Shown here: positions 23,202 through 35,700 of the stretch, one piece after another
How positions within the stretch are numbered: the first letter of the stretch is position 1
Layout: each line of letters opens with the position of its first letter
The notes under the pieces: model-generated
The model's input: the letters and a program-made list of their open reading frames with translations, nothing else
Database searches by the model: none
What the model was told of the DNA's origin: nothing
Source of the DNA: Parapristionchus giblindavisi
Taxonomy: Eukaryota; Nematoda; Chromadorea; Rhabditida; Diplogasteridae
Reading direction: 5' to 3'
NCBI GenBank assembly: GCA_943737045.1
Contig: CALSFV010000065.1
Coordinates: forward strand, 372,001 to 436,000
Length of the DNA stretch: 64,000 nt
Translations under genes and position numbers: made by a program

Positions 23202-26200
23202 CTACATTGATTTAAGAGCATCAGCGGGGAAATTATCAAAGTTGATTGTTTTGAATGTCATAGATGAAAGTACCGTATCCGATAGAAGATGAACTAGACT
23301 CTGAATATTATAAAGATATAAGAAATGAGATAAAATGAATAAAGATACCGTAATAGATGAAACCATAAGAAGAATCTTAGTCATTCTCATAGTTGCTTTC
23401 AATGATGAAGTTGCCTTTTCTCTTACAATATATGAATAGAGAAGAGATAAATGACGATCACGAGTTGTCTCACAGATATGACGACCACTCTCTGTTAGAA
23501 GACCATCTGAATGAATGATAGAGAAGATGAATGGATGAATAGATAGACTTACTCTCAGAGAACATCATAATGACTTGAAGAAGAATATATTCTACTCTAT
23601 CCATTTCTAATTCTCTCATTACTTTAACTACGAATTCCATCATTCGAGGTAACGATTGAATAAACAGAAAATCAACACTGAAAGAAGAATAGAATAGAAT
23701 ATAAGAATGATGAATATATAACGAACTCTGTATCTCCACTTGAAGGAACTTTCTTAATAGGATCATAAGGAATAAATGCTCCATTAGAGAAGAGAAGACC
23801 ATCTTCTTGAGATTGAGAGGAGAAATAACTATGAGATAACCTTAAGTGAATACATGAAAGATAAGATATTCATTGAATTATTGATTGATTGTTTGAATTA
23901 TTGATTGATTGATTGAATGAAACATACCATCCATGCATATGATATCCTCTTCGAGCAACTTGAAATTGATCACAATCATCAAGTAAATTGAATTCTTCTA
24001 ATGAATTCAACCATTCAATGCACATGACAAAATGACGACGAAAACCTAGATGAAGAATATTTCATAAATCAATTTTTCTGATTATTCTTCCACATTAAAT
24101 TGAACGAGAAATATAGATAAAGAATACCTTGACAGACTAAAGTTCGATTAGCAATTCGTTGTTTAGTGAAATTCATCATATATCGGCTCTCAACTAAATC
24201 TGTTCTGAAAAAAAAAATAGAATGAACATGAGAAAATGGAATTGATAATCTAATATTACCTTTTAAATGCAATTTCAAATGGAAGTTGTTCTGCTTTCTC
24301 TGGTCTACTATGATCATCAAATGTTAATAATGGAGATCCAAATGCCTTAATAAACAATATAAATTCCAAATAACTATATTTATTCATCAAATTATAATAA
24401 TATTATGTATATTAATAAATAAAATGAATGATGAACTAACTTCATCTTCTAATCGAATTAGAGTTTCAGGAATTAAACTATATTCAGTTGCATCCGGAGT
24501 AAAGATTTTAGATGAGAAATGAAGACCACCCTATAAAGATACTATAGGTATATGGTATCGATCAATACTCATTTGGTAAGATCATGAGTAATATACGGTG
24601 AAAATAAGAGAGTCAAGAATAAAGATCAAAGATCATATTATATACCTGAGAATCAGGAGGAGTTAGTATATAATCTTCAATAGATTGATATATAATAGGA
24701 GATGCTGATGTTTGATATGAAGGTGATTGACATGTCTGCAATCGATATATCTATAATTAATACTTAAAAGGTTAACAACTTTATATTCAAATAATTAATT
24801 ATATACGGATAATTACAAAGCGTTAAAAAATGTAACATAAAGTATAAAAATATCGACGAATAAGATTACGGGTGGAATTAACAATTTTGGATCTTGAAGT
24901 AATATAATGAAAAAAAAAGTATATAAAGAAATAATAAATAACCTGAGTACTACGATCTTCTTTTATCTTCTTTCTCTTTTCTTCTTTTCCACTTCTTTCC
25001 CTTTCATTTTGCACAGCTGAATAAAGAATATATGATTGATTGAATGAATAAAACAATGAATGACTCAATACTACACTACTCTATACTACTATAATTATGA
25101 GAAACGAGTTGAATTTAATGAAGGAACTAAAGAGATAAACTAACAATCTGCATTCATTCCAACACTGAAACATTTCTTCAATCGACATGATCTACACACG
25201 TTTCGATGCTCTCAAATTAATATATTATTATTATTTATAGTATTATTATGATTATCTACAACATTCGAAGTTCATTCATGATTATTTATAAACAAATCTA
25301 TTGTTGGTTACACAAAAGAACATTTAGGGATTAGTTTGTTATAAAATGGAACAAGTGAAATCCAATCCAAATACTTATATAATGAATGAAGAAAGGAATG
25401 AATACCTTTCACAACAAGACAATCCCCATCAAATCTACAACTATATTGACGTCTACTCCATACACTGAAATGATTTGATTAGAGATCAAAGATCATTTAT
25501 AATGAATGCATTCAATAGAAGTATATTATTTCCATTCACTAATTTATTATTATACTAAAAGTACACATGTCATATATCTGAACACACGTATCTTATATCT
25601 ATAGATAACATAGATACTATTTTCATATCAATACTTTGAGTTACTACTATTAACTCTTCTAATGATTCAATGATAAAGATAATAAGTGTATGATACCTTC
25701 GTCTAAAGAATCCTTTACATCCATTGCATGCATTGATTCCATAATGTTTACCAAATGCAATATCTCCACACACTTGACATATAAGATGAGATGATGAAGA
25801 TGATGAAGTAGATGGAAGAGTAGATGAACATATTGATAATGATGATGATTGATATGATTGAGATGGAAGAGGAGATGAACATATTGATAATGATGATGAT
25901 TGATATGATTGAGATGGAAGAGGAGATGGACGAACTATTGATATTAATGATGATGAATCCATCGATGATATACCATCTATGATTGAATGGAATAACAAAT
26001 GAATCATCTCTTCACATATCAACAAATAAGGTTAAACCAAGCAGAAAGTTTAATTTGATGTTAAACATGATTATCGATTAGTTACGATATATAATAAATA
26101 CCTTGTATAGAAGAATGCAATAATCTATCTCCATTATTTCCTATTGATGAAAGAGTAGAAACTGCAAAGATCAATCAATCAATAAACTTAATAATCAAAA

Positions 26201-26385
26201 GAGAAACTAAGAAAACAAAAGCCTTCTCTCTAAATACAATTATGCTTATCATTCAGATATAATAGAATAGACTATAATATATGTATAATAAACAAACCAT
26301 TTCCTTCATATGAATCATCATTTGGTTCAATCTTTCCTATTAATTGAGCAAGAAGAGGATCGATTAACATCTTCCTCTTTGGCAT
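23202..26385 (-). CDS. HNF4-like nuclear hormone receptor
   Basis: This is a ligand-regulated transcription factor with the domain order A/B, DNA-binding, hinge and ligand-binding. The start was set at [20 protein letters not shown]. The A/B region carries a 17-residue repeat ([17 protein letters not shown], about 2.5 copies, 51-bp units). The two zinc fingers are complete: [27 protein letters not shown], then [16 protein letters not shown] and [20 protein letters not shown]. The P-box is CNGCKG. The next segment [16 protein letters not shown] matches HNF4's AVQNERDR. The ligand-binding region contains [20 protein letters not shown] and ends [12 protein letters not shown]. Nematodes have many HNF4-derived NHRs, so a specific ortholog is not claimed. 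About a dozen exons were traced. Confidence 0.88.
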
Positions 26386-27780
26386 TAAATATACTATCCC
26401 TACCCCTCCTAATGTACACTTAAATAGAACATATTGATTAGATCTACAAAATGAATCAATGAATCAATACAATGAAAATATACACGGAGAGGATGTATTA
26501 TATCGATATATGGATTAAAGTAAATAGAGAAAGAAGGAGAGTAAATGATAGAGTGAAAAGAATAGAAAGAGAATAGAGAGGAGAGAAGGAATGAAAGGGT
26601 TGATGAATGAAACACTCGAGATAATAGATACAATGAAAGATGAAGAGGAAGTTAAGAAATGATGTGAATAGATTACATATAAGATATCGGAATAGATATA
26701 AGGGCATCGAAGAGAAGGGGAAAAGGGAGAGGGAGAAGGAGAAGGAGAGGGAGAGTTAGAAGGAGAGGGAGGAGAAGGAGTGGGAGAGGGAGAAGGATAA
26801 GGAGAGGGAGAGAGTAGATAAGTGGGAGGAGGTGAATTGGACACGCGTGAAATTCTTGTGCGATAGTTAGAGAACAAAATTTATGGAGATGAATTATCGA
26901 TTGGTAGATAATTAGAGTTGAAAGAAAGATAATATGGGAGATTGAACTGAAATGAAATAGAGATGTATAAAGTATAAAGAGAATCGATAAAGTATTAATA
27001 TTGAATATGTGTATATAGGAGATATTGGGAAAGATATAGAATGAAATAAAGAATAAGAATGCATGCATGGATTAATTTAAGTGACACAATAGATTAATGA
27101 AAGAAGAATATGGAAAGAATAATGATTAAGCAATTATAGAAATGAAGAATGATGATGCATTATGAGAAGACTATTATGTAGTTTATGGAGGAAATGAAGA
27201 GAAGAGAAGAGGATAGATGAAGAAGGAGGAGGAGATATAGAGTAACTATGGAGATGAAAGAGATTATCATAATGAGAGAAGTACGGGAAGAAGAAGAAGA
27301 GGAAGAAAGGGAAAGTATGATATAGTAATTGGTTCTATTGAAACATTTAAGGACAAATCGATCGAATTGAATGAAGAGAGATGTCATATTGGGGAGTAGT
27401 GTAGGTATGTGCACGAGGAGAAGAGAAGAGAAAGAGGAGAGGGAGAGGGAGAGAGGGAAAGGGAGAGGGAGAGAGGGAAAGGGAGAGGGAGAGAGGGAAA
27501 GGGAGAGGGAGAGAGGGAAAGGGAGAGGGAGAGAAGATAGGAAGGGATGGGATGGATGGAAGCTTGTGCAAGCAGTTTCAGACGATGAAATGAGAGAGAA
27601 GAGAGAATAGATCAATGAACGGAGAAGAAGAATATACAATGAAAGATTTTAGAAGATGAGTGAATGAATGGGAAAGATGATATGGAGTGAAGAAGAGAAG
27701 ATCAAAGATCATATAGTGAGAGTTTGGTCAAATACGATGAATACAAAGAGGCCAAATAGTATCTCTCTCTGATACTATTA
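26386..27780. other. Purine-rich gene-free stretch upstream of the NHR
   Basis: On the plus strand this region is strongly A/G-rich, with GGGAGA-type tracts near 26720-26820 and a tandem array at 27440-27533. Long open frames on the minus strand are Ser/Leu/Pro-only and reflect base composition. It likely holds the NHR promoter; no gene is supported. Confidence 0.5.
27440..27533. repeat. 20-bp purine tandem repeat
   Basis: About 4.5 copies of a unit close to GGGAGAGGGAGAGAGGGAAA lie here, nearly identical to each other. Confidence 0.9.
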
Positions 27781-27784
27781 CTAT

Positions 27785-28366
27785 CTCCTCTCCTCTCTCA
27801 CTAACTCTATCCATCTCCTCTCCTCTCTCACTAACTCTATCCATCTCCTATCCTCTCTCACTAACTCTATCCATCTCCTCTCCTCTCTCACTAACTCTAT
27901 CCATCTCCTCTCCTCTCTCACTAACTCTATCCATCTCCTCTCCTCTCTCACTAACTCTATCCATCTCCTCTCCTCTCTCACTAACTCTATCCATCTCCTA
28001 TCCTCTCTCACTAACTCTATCCATCTCCTCTCCTCTCTCACTAACTCTATCCATCTCCTCTCCTCTCTCACTAACTCTATCCATCTCCTCTCCTCTCTCA
28101 CTAACTCTATCCATCTCCTCTCCTCTCTCACTAACTCTATCCATCTCCTCTCCTCTCTCACTAACTCTATCCATCTCCTCTCCTCTCTCACTAACTCTAT
28201 CCATCTCCTCTCCTCTCTCACTAACTCTATCCATCTCCTCTCCTCTCTCACTAACTCTATCCATCTCCTCTCCTCTCTCACTAACTCTATCCATCTCCTC
28301 TCCTCTCTCACTAACTCTATCCATCTCCTCTCCTCTCTCACTAACTCTATCCATCTCCTCTCATCT
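27785..28366. repeat. 30-bp minisatellite, about 19 copies
   Basis: The unit contains CTCTCACTAACTCTATCCAT followed by CTCCTCTCCT and is repeated about 19 times. Only a few point changes occur (CTCCTATCCT near 27846 and 28006). On the minus strand it would read as a 10-residue repeat (MDRVSERGEE or IELVREERRW, depending on frame). This is a consequence of a 30-bp unit without stops, and I do not call it a gene. Confidence 0.93.
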
Positions 28367-28411
28367 CCCATCACTTTCACTTCTTTCCTTCCTCTTCTTC
28401 TCCATCAATGG

Positions 28412-29093
28412 ACACATCTTATCATAGACGCATCCATTCATTGATTAAACATAGATAACGACCTATTCCCACATATTCTTCACAACTTAATAAAAGAAGA
28501 CCAAACATCATTACAGTATCATCGGGATACAGTATATAGAAATATTGATTGTTTGATATTTAATTATTGATTGATATCTCTATATGTACATACATCTCGT
28601 TGCTAACTTCCCTCCAACTTCTTCTAATAATTTTGCACTAAATAGTCTTTATCCAGTATGTATATTTTATCGGTTATTTTCAATCAATCAATAACTTTCA
28701 GGCTGTGGCCGTATGCAAGAACAACGGGAAAACCGTTTTCCGGGATAATGTGACGTCATTAGCGTAGGCGGAGGATTTTTGGAAAACGCCTCCGCCTACG
28801 GTGATGACGTCACATTTTCCCGGAAAACGGTTCTTGCATACGGCCACTGGTCTATCGTATGCAGTTTTCTATCTGATGTTGAGGTTCGAATATTGATTGA
28901 TAGATTACAGTAATTACGTATTCTATTCAGGATCATCAGACTCATCTCAAATTGGAAATGAAATATCATATGCTTCATCAGAAGCATCTATCATGTAAAT
29001 ACACTAAGTCCACCTTCTGTGCCATATCATTTGTATATGTAGTTCAAATTTTACGCATCTAATGTATTGTATGTAATCGTAGCCTTCTTTCTT
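28412..29093 (+). pseudogene. Possible plus-strand gene remnant carrying a foldback element
   Basis: Some gene-like pieces lie here. There is an ATG at 28409-28411 (MDTSYHRRIHSLIKH). A splice acceptor ATAACTTTCAG directly precedes the foldback element at 28703. After it comes an open stretch ending LSDVE, then a donor, a short intron and an acceptor at 28931, followed by DHQTHLKLEMKYHMLHQKHL. I could not build one continuous frame: stops interrupt the 5' part and the exon around 28595-28655 has no acceptor. It may be a decayed gene, a non-coding transcript or chance. Confidence 0.25.
28703..28849. mobile_element. 147-bp foldback MITE
   Basis: The left arm CTGTGGCCGTATGCAAGAAC is matched by the right arm ending GTTCTTGCATACGGCCACTG. 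The match continues through AACGGTTTTCCGGGA and TGACGTCA-type sequence to a short loop with GGCGGAGG. Almost the whole element would form one hairpin. A target duplication was not clear. It starts one base after a consensus acceptor. Confidence 0.8.
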
Positions 29094-29514
29094 ACCTCCT
29101 GACTTTTGTGAATCGTAAAATACCCTCCGAAGTCAGATAAATTTAATATTATAAATGCGATAGAAAGACTCCGCGCTAAGACAATCCCTGGGTAACTCGA
29201 CAAGACATATTTAAAAAAATTTTCAGCTACCGTACCCCCAACGTTCCAAATTTGATTTACAACGATTAAGAAACATCTGTATAATTAACACAGAGTAGTG
29301 TAGATGGAATATCTGATGGTAGATCATTAATGTACATAGAGTAATCAAAGAGTTTATAGATTAATTAAAAGATGAGAACATTATGAATGAATGGAGAGAT
29401 AAGGATGACGAAAGAACATGAATACATTATGAATGAATGAATGATATAAGGCAAATGGATTAGATACGAGTACTCTATACGGTTTATAGTATGATAGTAT
29501 TGATTGAGTATATT

Positions 29515-32500
29515 CTAAATAGAAGGGTCATCTCCTTTTGGACTCTTTCTTTCATCTCTTCTTGTACTGCATTCAGCTATGAATGATTCTTGAGATAGAA
29601 GAAGAGCTTCAGCCAATGTACTCTCTTGTACACATTCCTTAATCTATCAATTCATAACTCATTCATTATATTAATAAATATATCCAACTACTAAATAAAA
29701 TTTTCATATCTTATTATACTCACAGTAATAACAGATACATTCATTGCTACTATTTATATCATAAATTAATGTTTGGGAAAAAAAGAAGACACATACATTT
29801 TGATCATCGTTCCATTCTAATGCTTCAGCCATAAGAAGTTCTTCATAAAGGGATGAAGATGGAGGAAGAGGAGGATGAATAGTAGATGAAGTAGATGGAG
29901 GTAGAGTAGATAATGATGAAGGAAGAGGAAGAGATTGAGATGAATTCATACTACATGATGGTGATGATCCTTAATAGATAGATACATCAAATATATAGAG
30001 TATTATTGAATGACAAAGGGTTCATCAGGGTAGCAATCAATACATTTTTGCAATTTTCTTATAAAATCATTTATAGTTCCATTTATATTACTTATATCAC
30101 ATATCAACTCTCATAATGATATGACGATGAATATTCATACCTGATCGTTTACTAGAACAAGGCATATCATAATCAATATGAGATGATGAAGAAGAAGGAA
30201 GATTCATTGATGATGATGTTGATGGTTTATTCTTTTCTAATGAACGAACATATTCAAGATATGATTCACGTGCAACCTATAATATATATCTATTGAATAG
30301 ATTAATACAATAATGTTTACGATGTTTACAATGTTAATGTTTACAATAATACATGAAGATATTATGTATGATATATATATCATATATGAATAGGGGATAG
30401 CACAATAAATATTCTTGATATATTTTATTGATTGAATATGAAATATAAACCTGATCTTTGAGATCTTCTTCAGTTCTTTGCCAATCACTCATTGACATCT
30501 TATCTTGTAACATTACTTCTTCAATCTGTTGTCTCTCACTACAAATAACATAGATTACATCTACCATCATACCGTATTCATGATATCTACAGTACTAACA
30601 TAGGTCCAAAAGTACGTAATAAACTACGGAGCCTCACCGCATTTTGGGATCTTTTGTGAAATGCTGGCCGCATTTTGGGAATTTTTTTCGAAAACACTGG
30701 CATATTTTAGGATTTTTTTGTGAAAACCTGGCCGCAATTTAAAAATTTGTAATGTAGCTTTCGACGTATGAGTACTAATAATATGATATATATTGGAATG
30801 AATGATGTGTACCTCTTAGCAATAGCTTCAGCCAATAGTTCTCTGTCAGCTAATCCTCCTTCTAATCCAGGTAATCCCAATCCAATTCCAATCGAAGGAA
30901 CCAATGGATCCATTACTGTAATCAATCAATTATTCATCACTATTCCAATTACATTCTATGAATGAATACTTGAAACAAGAACAAAAAGACTAATCTAACC
31001 TGCATTATAATGAGTACTACCATGATAACTCATTCGAATAGGAGGATTAAGATCTGGTTCTCTTTCAGTAGATGAACTACTTCCAGCTGTAGATGATGAT
31101 GGACCAGCCATTGATTGAATAGATGAAGGAGGTTTAGGATGGAATACATTGATTGGTTCTGAAATCAATCAAACAATAGATAAAACATCGAGATTTCAAT
31201 ACCAAGCTATTTATTTTTAATTAAATACAGATGCTAATGCTAAATGCTTTATCTTTATAGAGGGCATCTATCCATCTCGACAGAATGTATATACAATCAG
31301 AAAATAATTTAAAAATAAGAAGAAAATTGATGATATTAATGGATATATTTTTCCATTCCATTGAATTCAAAATGAAAAAAAAACACAGATATATTTTTAA
31401 AGTGAATAAGGCTACCTAAGGGAATGAACATATACAAAATAATAGATTTGACTGACCAATATTATATTCATAGATTTCAATTGGACGATTGAATATCTCA
31501 GATATTGCTTGTAGTTCAACATGATTACCATGCACTGTAGGACGACGTTTACGCTCAAAATAATTAAGATTTCATCTTTGATAATAGGTCGAATAGCATT
31601 ACAGGCTTGCAAAATGCGGTCTGATTTTCACAAAAAATCACAAAATACTTTTAGCTTTTCACAAAATGCGCTCGTGTTTTCGCAAAAAAAAACGTACTTT
31701 TCGACCCCCCCCCCCATCTTTGATCTATCAATCATACATTCCATTCTATCATCTTCTCATCAAAATATAATAACTCACAGCGATATATGCATTGAAGTCT
31801 TCAGTGATAAACTCTTCGAAATGTTCACGATTCTTCTCCTACAATAGATAAATATATCGAATGGAGAAGGAGAGAGGTTATATCCTTTCTATCCCATTTA
31901 TTCCCACTATGTAAGATAAAATAAAACAAAGAATAAGAGGATCAAGGTTATTGAATAATAAAGTGATAAAAAGTCATACCATATAATCGAGACACAATCT
32001 TCGCACTTCTCCATGCATTTCTTCATCCCCATAGATCTAGAATTCATATATCAATATAAGTAAACTATGACTATACTTAAAAAATACAGTCCCGCACGAT
32101 CGCCCTGTATAAAGGCGGGCCGCCGCGACATGATTCACGCCTCATGTCGCATCTTTCTAAAAGATTTTTAAAACATTTCATTAGTTGTGAACATTTCAGC
32201 ATCAGATAAGATTAAGATCACCGTTGAAACAAAAAAAATGGTTAACTCTGGACAGAGTTGCTACCGTAATCCCTTCAAATTTGAATTTCCCGCACTTTTC
32301 ATTGACCCTGCGAAATCGATTTTGTTACAAATGTGTTTTAGAACGCTTTTGCGGATTTTCTTTTGTATGTTCTGGTGTATTTTGTGAAATAATTACAATA
32401 CTTACAAATACAATACGTGAAAAAAACCGTTCTAAAACACATTCGTTAGAAAATCGGTTTCGAGGGTCAATGAAGTGCGGGAAATTCAATTTTGAAGGGA

Positions 32501-33563
32501 CCCCCATCAGCCGAGATCCTTTTTTCAATAACTCTGTCCAGAGTTAACAAATTTTATTCCTTTCAACGGTGATCGATCACAACAAATGAAATGTTTAAAA
32601 AAATCTTTTAGAAAGATGCGACATGAATCGGAGCCCGTCTTTAGACAGGGCGATCGTACTGCCTGCAGATCTCAATTGAACCCGTTTATCATTTTCAGTT
32701 TGTAGAAAATGAATGCTCCTAAAAATTCAGTGTCCTCGTAAAAAAAGTTCCCATAACGCCGGTTTTGCGGCACCTCATATCGATTTTTATTGTTCAATAT
32801 GCAATCACCCCCAAAATAGTGGACACAGACCTGATGGGCAACAGCTCTGAAAAGACAAGCTCCATCTCCAACCATCTTCATTATATGAAGACCTCTTTCA
32901 TTACGAAGACGATTCTCGAACTTATCCTCCATCTAAAATACATATTCATATTTGTCTCTTACTCTAGATAACTCTTGGTGTAAATGAAATATTGAATTAT
33001 ATATGACAATTACCTCTTCATCTCTAAATCCTCTATCATATTCATCATCTGAATTAGCTCCTTCCTTATCTCCATTTCCTCCTATTGTTATACATGGTAT
33101 ACCTCCACCCCCTTGTTGTTGTTTGTTATCTCCACGTGGAGAACCTATAGTAGATTGAGGTAGAGATGGAGGAGGAATTGATGATGATGATATTGGAATA
33201 GTAGATGAAGTATTTGATGAAGAAGAAGATGATGATGTTAGGAGAGGTTTACATCGAGGAATCTTACGAGGAGGTCCAGGTGATTGAGATGAACGAGAAT
33301 GAGTAGGATGAGTAGGATGGGATGGATGAGATAATGGAATAGATGATGATGATGAGGATGATGAAGATACCATACGAGAGGAGGTAGATGAACCTCCTTG
33401 AGATTGATTACTGTAATTCAAGAATACGATAGTCGTGATGACAATCCCCATATCATTATATCAAATCAATAATTATAATAATAACTAACGTTTGATGACT
33501 CCAGTCACTCTTCTCATCTTTTCTAAAGACTTTCTTCGGTTTTGATTGAGGAAGAATCGTCAT
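29515..33563 (-). CDS. otud5: OTUD5-type deubiquitinase
   Basis: This is a cysteine protease of the OTU family that removes ubiquitin. The start is MTILPQSKPKKVFRKDEKSD. A long Ser/Pro-rich region follows, then NSDDEYDRGFRDEEE (human NSEDEYE). The OTU domain has Asp and Cys in KMVGDGACLFRAVAHQ, then YGDEEMHGEVRRLCLDYM, and His in VHGNHVELQAISEIFNRP, so the catalytic residues are present. After the domain come GIGLGLPGLEGGLADRELLA, MSMSDWQRTEEDLKDQVARE and SYLEYVRSLEKN, all parallel to human OTUD5. A UIM-like end (STLAEALLLSQESFIAEC) is also shared. One intron (about 32040-32840) hosts a MITE. Human OTUD5 is regulated by phosphorylation next to the OTU domain; whether that applies here is unknown. 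Confidence 0.92.
30640..30745. repeat. Degenerate tandem repeat in an OTUD5 intron
   Basis: Three or so units of about 36 bp share TTTTGGGA-TTTTTTGTGAAAA-CTGGCCGCA-like sequence. Reverse-complement relatives with CAAAATGCGGTC and TTTTCACAAAA lie at 31605-31705 in another intron of the same gene, so the two form a loose inverted pair. Confidence 0.6.
31605..31705. repeat. Degenerate tandem repeat, inverse of 30640-30745
   Basis: Units contain CAAAATGCGGTC, TTTTCACAAAAAATCAC and TTTTCGCAAAAAAAA. The array ends in a run of nine C (around 31705-31714). Confidence 0.6.
32087..32663. mobile_element. Mariner-like MITE, family copy 2
   Basis: The left end CAGTCCCGCACGATCGCCCT with TA before it is identical to copy 1 at 22624. 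The right end is diverged (GGGCGATCGTACTGCC instead of GGGCGATCGTGCGGGACTG). Inner blocks shared with copy 1 include CATGATTCACGCC-like, GGACAGAGTTGCTACCGTAA and TTTCCCGCACTTTTCATTGA. It lies in an intron of the OTUD5-type gene. Confidence 0.8.
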
Positions 33564-34170
33564 TTTCCCACTGTACAAATGAATGATAAGATGAGTAAAT
33601 GATATGAGCAAATAGATATTGAATACGGATATCTCACCATACATTCACTATAAAGGAACAATTGATCAATATTTATCGTACCCATTAGTATAAATCACGA
33701 TATGACAGTCATAAACATTGTACATGAGATTCGAAGTGAGAGGAAGACACGGATGAATGAAAAGGATAAGATGGGCATAGAGAATAATGGGGTTATATGA
33801 TATGATATGATGAATAGATGAGATAAGAAATAAAGAGAAATGAGAGATCATCTATCTCTTAATGATAGAAATGAGTGAGATATATGACATCAAGAGATCG
33901 ATACAAATGATAAATGAAACTATAAATGAAATGAGAAGAGAATCATTATGAACAAACAATTTAGGTGATCAAAAGTCAAATAACTTACTAACATTAATAT
34001 TAAAAGTGTGGAAAACTAGCAAATAAGACGAAAGAAATAGGAACTATCGGATACGTGAAAGAGCACATAAATCATTATTATTGTTAATATTAATATTACT
34101 AAAAAGAACAAGCTAGATCTGATCAAACAATCAACAAACGAATATCCTAGACTGAAATAATGATGATATA
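33564..34170. promoter_or_regulatory. Upstream region of the OTUD5-type gene
   Basis: About 600 AT-rich bp lie between the OTUD5 start and the next gene's stop. It probably includes the promoter of the former and the 3' end of the latter. No repeat or extra gene was recognised. Confidence 0.4.
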
Positions 34171-35440
34171 TCAATGTATTTTCATTCTCTCTAATGATGG
34201 AGGAATAGGATGAAGATCAACCATATCTCTTTTCATTGATCGTGATCTTTTATCATCTCCTTCTATTACTTCTTTCTTCAATTTCGTATTCAGATTAGAA
34301 CAACTAGACGAATTTGTCAATCGTAATTTGTATTCCATCTACAAATTAAACAATTATTAAACAACAAAAACTAACCCGCACTAATTTTTTAAAGAATTCA
34401 TAAAGTTAATATTTTTTGCACAATAAGAAAGCTCTAGTATTGTCTACGTATATCATTTGTGAATGAATTCATATATTTCATACCTCTTTATGAACACTTC
34501 GTTGTGATGAAATAGAATGACCAAATAGTTGTCGAGGTGGTTGCACAACCACTCAAATATTAAAACACATTACTGGTCAGGCCATTTTTTAAAAATATCC
34601 GTAATCTGTACTTAGTGATCTACTAGCCTAGGGAGAAAACGTACACAATCGGCATTAACTTTTTTTTTAATTGAAATCTTATCGATTTTTATTAAGATGA
34701 ATTTGTTTCAGACAATTCAGATGTCTGAAATTCATTATACTAAATGTAAAAATTGCAGGAATATGAGGAGATACCATGGAGGATCAATTCAATGGAAGAT
34801 ATTCTACAGTACACACTCCACTCTGTCCCATCTTTACAGTAACTTCTCATAGTATTTCACAATTTAAAAAAAAAATTAATGAGACATTCTAAAATTGAAT
34901 TTGACCCAAATATTTTAAACGATTAATAAAGTTTTATCGACTGATTTTTTCAATATTAACATATCGCGAAAAGAGAATAAAAGAATTTTAGAATAAAATA
35001 AATATAGAGCTTACAATATCTCATGTAGTTGAGAGCATTAATTGGACTCCTACAGTATAAACAACGAGGACGATGATCTTTCATCTCTATCAATTGATTA
35101 CATCGTCTACGATAGATATCACATATATCCATATCATTCTCTAAAACAACGTCGTTAATTAATCAATACTTCATCTATATGCTCATGAGATCAATTAGAT
35201 TATATGATATGCCACATAATGAAATGACTAGGAATAAGAGTAGAATAGAGTACCTTCATCGTCTATTGCTGTAGTTAGTGATAAAGAATTTAGTATGGTA
35301 GATATATCATAGGAACAATAATCACATGGTATTGTTCCTTTAGATGAAGATGATGATTGTATATCCTCTTCTCCTTCTTCTTCTTTTGATGACTTCATCT
35401 CCATATAATCTACTAATACATATAATGCATCATCTATCAT
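34171..35440 (-). CDS. Unknown protein with a CxxC-type zinc-binding region
   Basis: Exons join in frame. The first starts at MIDDALYVLVDYMEMKSSK (an upstream start or exon is possible, as the frame stays open for 70 bp more). It continues with an acidic/serine stretch, GTIPCDYCSYDISTILNSL, then DICDIYRRRCNQLIEMKDHR and PRCLYCRSPINALNYMRY. After an intron of about 480 bp come VVQPPRQLFGHSISSQRSVH, EYKLRLTNSSSCSNL and a basic end ERMKIH. Three cysteine pairs (CDYC, C-x6-C, CLYC) could hold zinc. I do not recognise the family. It sits 260 bp downstream of the YPEL5-like gene on the same strand. Confidence 0.55.
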
Positions 35441-35700
35441 AGAATCAGAGGTATTCAATGCGATGCAAACGCATTCTATCAGTACTTGCAACAACCATTC
35501 AATATTCAAATTTATATAAAGAACAACATGATATTATGAACTATGTACATAAATACAACAACGAATTTTGAAATATTATTTCACTATGCATATAATGCTT
35601 TGAATTAAATACAAAATGATATCCGTTTTGATGGAATGACGAGGTAGTGTATATTTATTAATGAAAGATATAGGGGCGATGGTGAAGAGATGAGGGGGGT

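Noticed and set aside
26400..27700. Pro/Ser/Leu-rich secreted protein on the minus strand
   Set aside because: The frames follow purine-rich repeats; no start, domain or splice support was found.
27781..28380. 199-residue repeat protein on the minus strand
   Set aside because: The 30-bp unit simply lacks stops; no exon structure or flanking coding signal supports it.
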